NCBI RefSeq assembly: GCF_026626745.1
Contig: NZ_JAPNJW010000001.1
Coordinates: forward strand, 5,984,001 to 6,048,000
Length of the DNA: 64,000 nt
DNA from: Nannocystis sp. RBIL2
Lineage (GTDB): Bacteria; Myxococcota_A; Polyangia; Nannocystales; Nannocystaceae
Direction: 5' to 3'
The translations under genes were made by a program, and so were the position numbers. Each line of letters opens with the position of its first letter. Position 1 is the stretch's first letter. Positions 16,616 through 23,800 of the stretch are shown here, in pieces. Under the pieces are notes generated by a model. That model did not search any database. It saw only the letters and a program-made list of their open reading frames with translations, and had not been told where the DNA came from.

Positions 16616-16621
16616 AGAATA
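16616..16621 (-). promoter_or_regulatory. -10-like hexamer of the fur-like gene
   Basis: TATTCT on the minus strand ends 9 bases before the ATG. No Shine-Dalgarno is visible, so a near-leaderless mRNA is likely. Confidence 0.4.
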
Positions 16622-16698
16622 GCACCGGCGGCCCAGCCGCAGCAGCAGGCGGGGCGGGCTCACGCGGGCCCGGCGCTGGGGGACGGCCGCAGCTGTGG

Positions 16699-16704
16699 TA
16701 TGCG
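16699..16704 (+). promoter_or_regulatory. -10-like hexamer of dcd
   Basis: TATGCG ends 8 bases before ATG 16713, where transcription would start almost at the start codon. Confidence 0.4.
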
Positions 16705-16712
16705 GGGCCGCC

Positions 16713-17279
16713 ATGACGATCAAGTCTGACCGCTGGATCCGCCAGATGTCGCAAGCGCACCGGATGATCGAGCCGTTCGAGCCGTACCAGGTGCGCGAGA
16801 CGGACGGTCGGCGCGTGGTGTCGTTCGGGACGTCGAGCTACGGCTACGATGTCCGCTGCGCGCCCGAGTTCAAGATCTTCACCAATATCAACTCGGCGGT
16901 GGTCGACCCGAAGGACTTCCAGAAGAACAGCTTCGTCGACTTCACCGGCGACATGTGCATCATCCCGCCGAACTCGTTCGCCCTGGCACGCACCGTCGAG
17001 TACTTCCGGATCCCCCGCGACGTGCTCGTGATCTGCCTCGGCAAGTCGACGTACGCGCGCTGCGGCATCATCGTCAACGTGACGCCGCTCGAGCCCGAGT
17101 GGGAGGGCCACGTGACGCTCGAGTTCTCCAACACGACGCCGCTGCCGGCCAGGATCTACGCCAACGAGGGCGTGGCGCAGATGCTCTTTTTCCAGTCCGA
17201 CGAGGCGTGCGAGACGTCGTACGCGGACCGCGGCGGGAAGTACCAGGGCCAGCGCGGCGTGACTCTGCCGCAGGCTTGA
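16713..17279 (+). CDS. dcd: dCTP deaminase
   Basis: This 188-residue enzyme deaminates dCTP to dUTP in the route to dTTP. Family motifs are RMIEPFEPYQVRE, SYGYDVRCA, CIIPPNSFALARTVEYFRIP, GKSTYARCGIIVNVTPLEPEWEGHVTLEFSN (with the catalytic Glu and Arg) and the C-terminal lid GGKYQGQRGVTLP. The length fits the trimeric dCTP deaminase family. It appears monocistronic and divergent from the fur-like gene. No C-terminal feature distinguishes the bifunctional deaminase/dUTPase variant. Confidence 0.95.
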   Translation: MTIKSDRWIRQMSQAHRMIEPFEPYQVRETDGRRVVSFGTSSYGYDVRCAPEFKIFTNINSAVVDPKDFQKNSFVDFTGDMCIIPPNSFALARTVEYFRIPRDVLVICLGKSTYARCGIIVNVTPLEPEWEGHVTLEFSNTTPLPARIYANEGVAQMLFFQSDEACETSYADRGGKYQGQRGVTLPQA

Positions 17280-17310
17280 GGCGCTCGCCGAGCGCGGAGG
17301 CGGGGTATGG

Positions 17311-17316
17311 TATGCC
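17311..17316 (+). promoter_or_regulatory. -10-like hexamer before the 17323 gene
   Basis: TATGCC ends 6 bases before ATG 17323; no Shine-Dalgarno is present. Confidence 0.4.
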
Positions 17317-17322
17317 GACGCG

Positions 17323-17937
17323 ATGACCGACGACACCGCGACGGCCCTGCTCGCCGACCTGCTCGCGCACCTCGAGCGCGACGGTGAGGTACCGCCCGCC
17401 TGGCTCGCGCTGCACGTCCCGGACGGCTCGCTCACCCGGGCCTGGGACGCGACGACGGATGTGCTGTCGCTGGTCCTGGCCGCGATGCGAGCGCTGGGCA
17501 CGACGGCGACCGTGCTGGCAATCTGCGCGGTCGCCCGCGCCGAGCTCGCGCGCCTGTCGCCGTCCCTCGTCGGGGCGCGGCTCGCGGGCGCGCTTGTGGC
17601 GGCCGAGTCGTTGGTGCGCGGCACCGGTCCTCGAGACGCCGTCGACGAGGCGTTCGGCTGTCTCTATCCGCAGGAGCTGTGGTGGTCGCGCGACCCGAGT
17701 CCGGGCGACGAGGCGGAACGCGTGCAGGCATTTGGGCTGGGCGTCGGCACGCTGATCTGGTTCATCCTCGACGTCGACGCGGGGGTGGTGACTCCGGCGG
17801 AGGCCGCGACCTCGCTCGACCAGAACGACCCTGACTCAGGGTTCCTCGAGACGGCGCAGGAGCTGCTGCCGTCGCTGCGCGCCGCGCTGCCGTGCCCGAC
17901 GCTCGAGCAGCTGCGCGAGGCGTACGGGCGCGGCTGA
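17323..17937 (+). CDS. Hypothetical all-helical protein
   Basis: This 204-residue acidic protein has no signal peptide. Leu/Ala-rich amphipathic segments (TATALLADLLAHLERDGEVPP, VLSLVLAAMRALGTTATVLAICAVARAEL) suggest a helical bundle. I recognise no motif. GC at third positions and continuous coding support it as a gene. It follows dcd on the same strand but has its own -10-like hexamer. Confidence 0.65.
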   Translation: MTDDTATALLADLLAHLERDGEVPPAWLALHVPDGSLTRAWDATTDVLSLVLAAMRALGTTATVLAICAVARAELARLSPSLVGARLAGALVAAESLVRGTGPRDAVDEAFGCLYPQELWWSRDPSPGDEAERVQAFGLGVGTLIWFILDVDAGVVTPAEAATSLDQNDPDSGFLETAQELLPSLRAALPCPTLEQLREAYGRG

Positions 17938-18319
17938 CAGTCACTCCGCCGGCCGCGCCGGTTGGTCGTGATTGACTGTGTTCCACGTCGGGCTCGGCGA
18001 GCCGCTCTTCAGCGTGGCCGCGGCGGCGGCCGGCGGGTCGAAGAGCTGGCACTCCGGCGGGCGGCTGGCGACGGGCGTGGCGGCCACCGATCGCATGCGG
18101 CCGCCTCTACCGCGGCGGCCAGCCGAGCCCCTACCGAACAGGCGCGCTTGTTTCCCTCGCGGTTATTCGCACGCGGAGGGCCGCGTAAGCGGCATCCGAC
18201 GCAGCATGAATTCGGCCGCGACCGAGCCGTCGGTCGGCGAAGGCGAGGAGTGATTCGCGCCGTTTGTTCTTCGGGACATGTCCATGAGGACATGGTCTAA
18301 AAACCGAAGCGATCCGGAC
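17938..18319. other. Convergent intergenic region
   Basis: About 380 bp between convergent stops. There is no supportable gene or tRNA. It contains the repeat array at 18273-18297 near the pbpC end; the rest is GC-rich with small imperfect hairpins. Confidence 0.5.
18273..18297. repeat. 14-bp hairpin array at a convergent junction
   Basis: GGGACA, TGTCCATGAGGACA (18279-18292), TGGTC. It lies 23 bp from the pbpC stop. Confidence 0.88.
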
Positions 18320-20755
18320 TCAACGGACGCTGAAGCGGGTCGACTCGAGGCGGACGGGCAGGCGCGGGTCGGCGGGGCGGGCCAGGACCTCGTGGTCGCC
18401 GGGTTCGGCGGCGATCTTCAGCTTGTAGGGCCAGTCGCTGCGGCCGACCTCGCGGCCGTCGACGAGGAAGGCGAGCGGGCCGACGTCGACGCCGCTGCCG
18501 TCGAGCTCGACGCGGACCTCGATGGTCTGGGCGTCGCGGCGCTGGTCGAGCGCGAACACGGTGCCGGGGGCCGGGGCGACGACGCGGAGCAGGGGGACCG
18601 CGGCGGGGCGATCGTCGCAGTCGGGGACGCGGGCGCGCGGGAGCCACCGGTGGCCGTGCAGGTCGGGGGTGTCACCGGCGGTCGTCTTGAAGGCCAGCCA
18701 CTCGTCGTACTCGGGCGGGAACACCACGGCGGTGGCGGGACCCCGGGCGTCGCAGCGCAGGCCGGCGGGGGCGCTGCGATCGGGGCGCACGTGGACGTGG
18801 TAGGCGCAGGTGTCCTTCGGGACATGTTCTTTGGAGAACTTGCGGTGGACGCGTTCGTCGCAGGCGGGGCCGACCGGAGCTCCTGACAGCGGGCAGACCT
18901 CGACGTCGACGAGCAGCTCGGGCTCCCACAGCGGGCGGCGCTGGGGCACGTCGGCCATGGCGCGGCGCATGACGTCGGCGAACAGCGGGCCGGCACCGGA
19001 GGCGCCGGTGAGGCGCGCGGTCGGGGAGCCGTCGGCGTTGCCGAGCCACACTGCGATGGTGCGCTCGCGGGTGTAGCCGACGGTCCAGGTGTCGCGATAA
19101 CCGGAGGAGGTGCCGGTCTTGACCGCGACGGGGTAGGCGAGCGCGAACGGGCCGCGGCCGTGGAGGCCGCGCACGCGCGCGAGCGGGTCGGCGAGCGCCT
19201 CGGTGACGAGGGCGGCGACCTCGGGGGTGAAGACCTGCGCGGGCGCGGCGGATGGATCGGTGGTGGTGAAGCGGAGGGCGATCGACTCGCCGCCGCGGGC
19301 GAGGGCGACGTAGGCAGCGGCGAGCTCGCGCAGCTCGACCTCGCCGCTGCCGAGGGCGAGGGCGAGGCCGTAGTGGTCGGCGTCGCGGTCGAGGCTGCGC
19401 AGGCCGAGGTCGCGCAGGGTGCGGAGGACCGCGGCGGGGCCGAGCTCGGCGGCGAGGCGCACCGCCGGGATGTTGAGTGAGCCGGCGAGGGCCTCGCGCA
19501 GGGGGATCGGTCCCTCGAAGCCGCGGTCGAAGTTCTCGGGGGTGTAGCTGCCTCCGCCGGCCTCTTGAAAGGTGGTGGGGACGTCGGCGGTGAGCTCGGG
19601 GCCGTGGTGACCGGCGGCGAAGGCGAGGCCGTAGACGAACGGCTTGAGGGTGGAGCCGGGCTGCCGCCGGGCGCGGACCATGTCGACCTGGCCGCTGATC
19701 TCGTCGCTGTGAAAGTCGGCGCTGCCGACGTAGGCGAGGACGTCGCCGGTGTCGTTGTCGACGACGAGGACGGCGGCGTCGCTGGCCCCGCGATCGGCGA
19801 TGGCGGCGAGGTGGACGCGCACCGCGCCCTCGATGTCGCGCTGGAGGTCGAGGTCGAGGGTGGTGGTGGTGGCTGTCCCCGGGGACAGGCGCCCCTCGAG
19901 CCGGAGGGCGTCGACGAGGTGCGGGGCGAAGAAGGGTCGCGTCAGCGGGCGCAGCTCGATCGGCTCGGCGACCGCGCGCGCGTGCTCGAGATCGGTGAGC
20001 TCGCCAGCGTCGCGCAGGGCGCCGAGGAGGGCCTGCTGGCGCAGGAGGACGCGCTCGGGGTGGGCGTACGGATCGAGGTAGCTGGGGGCGCGCGGGAGGA
20101 CGGCGAGGAAGGCGGCCTGGGCCCAGCTGAGGTCGCGCGGGGCGACGCCGAAGTAGTTGCGCGCGGCGGTCTCGGGGCCGGTGAGGCCGTGGCCGTACGG
20201 CAGGCGGTTGAGGTAGGCGAGGAGGATCTCGTCCTTGCCGATCATCTCCTCGAGGTTCTGCGCGCGGGCGACCTCGAAGAGCTTGTCCATGAGGCCGCGC
20301 GCGCGCGCCTGGCCGCGGGCGTCGAGCATCTTGACGAGCTGCTGGGTGATGGTGCTGGCGCCGCTGACGAGGCGACCGTGACGCACGCTCTGCAGGAGGG
20401 CGCGGGCGATGGCCTGGGGGTCGAGGCCGTCGTGATCGAAGAAGGTCTTGTCCTCGCTGACGAGGGTGGCGGCGAGCAGACGCGGGCCGATGTCGTCGAG
20501 GTCGCGCGGCTGACCGCGCAGGCCGAGGTCGCTGGTGAGCTCGCGCAGGAGCCGGCCGCGGCGGTCGAGGACGCGGTGACCCTCGTGCCAGGTGTCGCTC
20601 ATGGCGGCCGTGGGCTCGCCGGCGCGGGCGCGGATCATCGACCAAGTGCCGCAGGTGAGGGCGCCGATCGCAAGTGTCCCGAGAGACAGGCCGAGGAGCC
20701 AGCGGCGGAGGCGAGGTCGCATCGCAGACAGAACGCGGGAGAGGGGGCGCGACAT
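18320..20755 (-). CDS. pbpC: Penicillin-binding protein 1C
   Basis: This 811-residue bifunctional peptidoglycan synthase has an N-terminal membrane anchor (LGLSLGTLAIGALTCGTW, about 17-36). The GT51 glycosyltransferase carries the catalytic Glu101 in SEDKTFFDHDG. The transpeptidase has STLK (Ser368, Lys371), SLN and KTGTSSG (Lys546), and a PBP1C C-terminal domain follows from about 720. All catalytic residues are present. It lies 96 bp downstream of an alpha-2-macroglobulin gene on the same strand, a known pairing. Three repeat loci are translated within it (20675, 19873, 18811); the last writes SKEHVPKDT just after the transpeptidase domain. Confidence 0.95.
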   Translation of the reverse strand: MSRPLSRVLSAMRPRLRRWLLGLSLGTLAIGALTCGTWSMIRARAGEPTAAMSDTWHEGHRVLDRRGRLLRELTSDLGLRGQPRDLDDIGPRLLAATLVSEDKTFFDHDGLDPQAIARALLQSVRHGRLVSGASTITQQLVKMLDARGQARARGLMDKLFEVARAQNLEEMIGKDEILLAYLNRLPYGHGLTGPETAARNYFGVAPRDLSWAQAAFLAVLPRAPSYLDPYAHPERVLLRQQALLGALRDAGELTDLEHARAVAEPIELRPLTRPFFAPHLVDALRLEGRLSPGTATTTTLDLDLQRDIEGAVRVHLAAIADRGASDAAVLVVDNDTGDVLAYVGSADFHSDEISGQVDMVRARRQPGSTLKPFVYGLAFAAGHHGPELTADVPTTFQEAGGGSYTPENFDRGFEGPIPLREALAGSLNIPAVRLAAELGPAAVLRTLRDLGLRSLDRDADHYGLALALGSGEVELRELAAAYVALARGGESIALRFTTTDPSAAPAQVFTPEVAALVTEALADPLARVRGLHGRGPFALAYPVAVKTGTSSGYRDTWTVGYTRERTIAVWLGNADGSPTARLTGASGAGPLFADVMRRAMADVPQRRPLWEPELLVDVEVCPLSGAPVGPACDERVHRKFSKEHVPKDTCAYHVHVRPDRSAPAGLRCDARGPATAVVFPPEYDEWLAFKTTAGDTPDLHGHRWLPRARVPDCDDRPAAVPLLRVVAPAPGTVFALDQRRDAQTIEVRVELDGSGVDVGPLAFLVDGREVGRSDWPYKLKIAAEPGDHEVLARPADPRLPVRLESTRFSVR
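18811..18838. repeat. Two hairpin units inside pbpC
   Basis: TGTCCTTCGGGACA (perfect stem, TTCG loop) and TGTTCTTTGGAGAA in 14-bp register. They are read on the minus strand as FSKEHVPKDT, in a region between the transpeptidase and C-terminal domains. Confidence 0.9.
19873..19888. repeat. Hairpin unit inside pbpC
   Basis: CTGTCCCCGGGGACAG is identical to 10398-10413. It is read as LSPGTA just before a run of Thr residues in pbpC. Confidence 0.85.
20675..20688. repeat. Hairpin unit in the pbpC membrane anchor
   Basis: TGTCCCGAGAGACA is read on the minus strand as part of LSLGTL in the N-terminal transmembrane segment. Confidence 0.65.
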
Positions 20756-20811
20756 TCTCGCGCGGAGGCGAGAGTGAGTGAGGCGCGAGAAGGTGACGGA
20801 TGAGAATCAGA

Positions 20812-20841
20812 GAGAGGCGCGCGAAGGGTCGCGCGCCTCTC
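20812..20841 (-). terminator. Strong hairpin between alpha-2-macroglobulin and pbpC
   Basis: A 13-bp perfect stem, GAGAGGCGCGCGA/TCGCGCGCCTCTC, with a 4-base loop lies 11 bases past the alpha-2-macroglobulin stop. There is no T-tract. It could terminate or attenuate transcription, lowering pbpC relative to the upstream gene, or protect the upstream mRNA. Confidence 0.6.
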
Positions 20842-20851
20842 GTGGGTCCTG

Positions 20852-23800
20852 TCAGGGCTTGATCTCGACCTTGCCGGCGGTGCTGTAGCCGTGGCTGCCG
20901 CCGACGTACATGAACTCGGCGGAGGCGGGCGGGAGGACGAAGGTGCCGGGGGTCGAGGCGCGGACGAGGTAGGTGGCGACGACGCGGTCGCCCCAGACGC
21001 GGTCGAAGTAGACGTAGACGCGGTCGTCGCGGAGCTCGACGTAGCTGGCGTCGCTGCCGCCCCAGCGCAGCTGGTCGTAGAAGGGGTGCTTGTCGGTCAG
21101 CTCGGGGGCGCGGGCGACGGTCCAGAGGTCGGGCTGGATCGCCTCGAAGCCGGCGGGCAGGCGATCGGTGACTGCGAGGTAGTTCATCTGGTTGCCGTCG
21201 AGCTCGCCGACGGGCAGGTCGGCGAGCAGGGCGACGCGCAGGACCTGGCCCGGCTTGACGGTGGTGAGGTCGATCGGGCCGCCGCTCGCGTCGGTGATGG
21301 CGCGGTAGATGTCGGGGCCGCCCTTGGCGCTGGTGGCGACGAGGCCACGAGCGTCGTCGAGCGGCCGCTTCCACGCGCCCTCGACCATGAAGGCGATGGC
21401 GGCGGTGCTGTCGCTGGCGAGCTTGAGGGTGGCCTTCTTGCCCTTCAGGTCGGCGACGGAGATCCGGAACTCGAGGGCGCCGGCGCCGAGCTCGGCGGCA
21501 GGCGTGAGGGCGACGCCGTCGACGCTGGCGGTGACGCCGGCGCCGGTGGCCGGCTGGTTCTTGAGCTGCTCGGCGATCGCCATCAGCGAGTAGGCGGTGG
21601 CCTGGGTGGTGTACCCCTCGGTGGCGTCGGCGAGCTTCTGGGTGAGCTTGGCCTTGAGCACCGAGTTCGGGCGCAGGCGGCCGAGGGCGATGACGGTCTG
21701 CGCCATGGTTCGGGTCGGCGAGCCGAAGTAGTAGAAGTCGCGGTAGCCGGCGGTCTTGGCGAGAGTGCCGTCGGCCTCGTAGCTGGCCTCGACCTCGTCG
21801 ACGAGCTGCTTGACGCGGTCTTCCTGGCCCTTGAGGCTGTTCAGGGCGATGGCGAGGCTGGCGAGGCCGAACACGCCCATGTGCTGCTTGCGGTCGAACA
21901 GCGGGTCGGCGGCGCTCTCGGGCAGGGCGCCGAGCTCGCTCAGGGTGTGGGCGATCGCGGCCTGGACCTCGGCCTCGGTGCCGTCGGACAGGAGCATCTG
22001 CTCGAGGTACTCGGTGACGCCCTCGAGCAGGCCGTCGGGCAAGCCGAGGCCGGCGTCCTTGGCGGCGACGAGGGCACGCACTGCGTAGGCGGTGCCATAG
22101 ACGTTGGGGACGCTGTCGCCGGGCCAGTAGCCGAGGCCGCCGGAGGAGGTGCGCATGCTGGCGAGGCGCTTGAGGCCGACCTGGATCCGCTTGTCGAGCT
22201 CCTCGCGCGTCATGCCGCCGACGCCGATGCGCGGCAGGATGTCGCGCGCGGCCAGCAGCGGGAGGGTGCTCGAGGTGGTCTGCTCGACGCAGCCGTGCGG
22301 ATAGTCGAGGAGGTACTGCAGGCGCGCGCCGAGCTCGGGCCACAGGTGCTGGCCGGCGAGGACCTTGATGTAGTCCTTGTCGCCGCGGCCGACGAGGATG
22401 CCGGCGGGGATCTCGAGGGCGATGTCCTGCGCGCCGACGAAGGCGCCGTCGAGGTGCGGCCGCTCGGCGAGGCCGGGGACGTCGACGGGGATCGTCGACT
22501 CGACGGCGTCGCGCACCGCGTTGCTGCCGTCGCGGACGTTGAAGTTGAGCTTGAGCTCGCCCGCGGTCGCGGCGGTGAGCGGGAAGCCGACGCGCTGGTG
22601 GCCCTGCGGTGGGACGGTGACTGCCTGGGTGGCGTCGTTCATCGCCACGGTGGCGGCGAGCGGGCTGTCGGTGTTGTTGTGGACCATCGCCGCGGCCTCG
22701 AAGCTGTCGCCGGTGGCGGCGAAGCGCGGGACGACGGGGATCATCATGACCGGCCGACGCACCGTGAAGTCGTTCTCGACCGCGGCGCCCTTGCCCTGCC
22801 TGTCGATGACGACGGCCATCATGCGGAAGCGGGTCAAGTTGTCGGGCAAGGTGAACTTGACGGTGGCCTTGCCGCTGGCGTCGGTGCGCAGGTCGGGCTT
22901 CCAGAAGGCGGTCTGGACGAAGTTCTTGCGGGTGTTGGTGACGGAGGCGCTGGCGTCGCCGTCGCCGGCGGTCTGGCTGTGCTTGAGCAGGGCGGCGAGG
23001 AGGTCGCGCGAGTCGCTGACCTCGAAGGCGAGCGGCTGACCGGGGCGCAGGGCGGCGGCAGGGTCCTCGGCGTGGAAGTTGGTCATGCGCAGGACGCCCT
23101 CGTCGACGACTGCGAGCGCGACCTCGGCCCCGGCGACGGGCTTGCCGCCGTCGTTCACGTCGATGGTGATCGCGACCTCTTCGCGCGGCTCGTAGGTGGC
23201 CTTGTCGCTGCTGACTGCGGCCTTGAGGCGGACGTCGTCGAGGGTGACGGGGATCCGCAGGACGCCGATCTTCCAGTCGGTGCGCTCCTCGCCGCTGCCG
23301 ATCGGGAGCAAGGTGACGGTGGCGTGGACGTAGGGGGCGTGGCTGGCGTTGATCGGGACTTCGAACAACGTCGCGGCCTCGTCGAGGCGCCGCACCTCCT
23401 GCTTGAGCAGGCCGCCCTGCTCGAGGGTGAAGATGGCGGTGGCGGCGGGGAATGGGCTGCGCACGAGCAGCTTGGCGGTCTCGCCGGGGGCGTAGCGGGC
23501 CTTGTCGGGGGTGAGCTCGATGGTGCGGCCCTTGCTCGGGACGACGGGCTGAGCGCCGCCGTGACCCCATGCCCACAGATCGGTGAGGCCGCCGCGGCGA
23601 CCGTCGACCTCGGCGCGCACTTCGTAGGAGCCGGAGTTCGGCGGGACGAGGTCGCAGCTGGCGGGGACGCTGGTGCTGGTGGCGGTGCAGTGGCCGACCT
23701 CCTTGACGGTGCGCTGCCACTGGTAGTCGTAGCCGCCGCCCTTCATCGGCTTCTTGCTGTACGTCCAGTCGACCTCGAACAGCCGCGCGGTGACGGGCAG

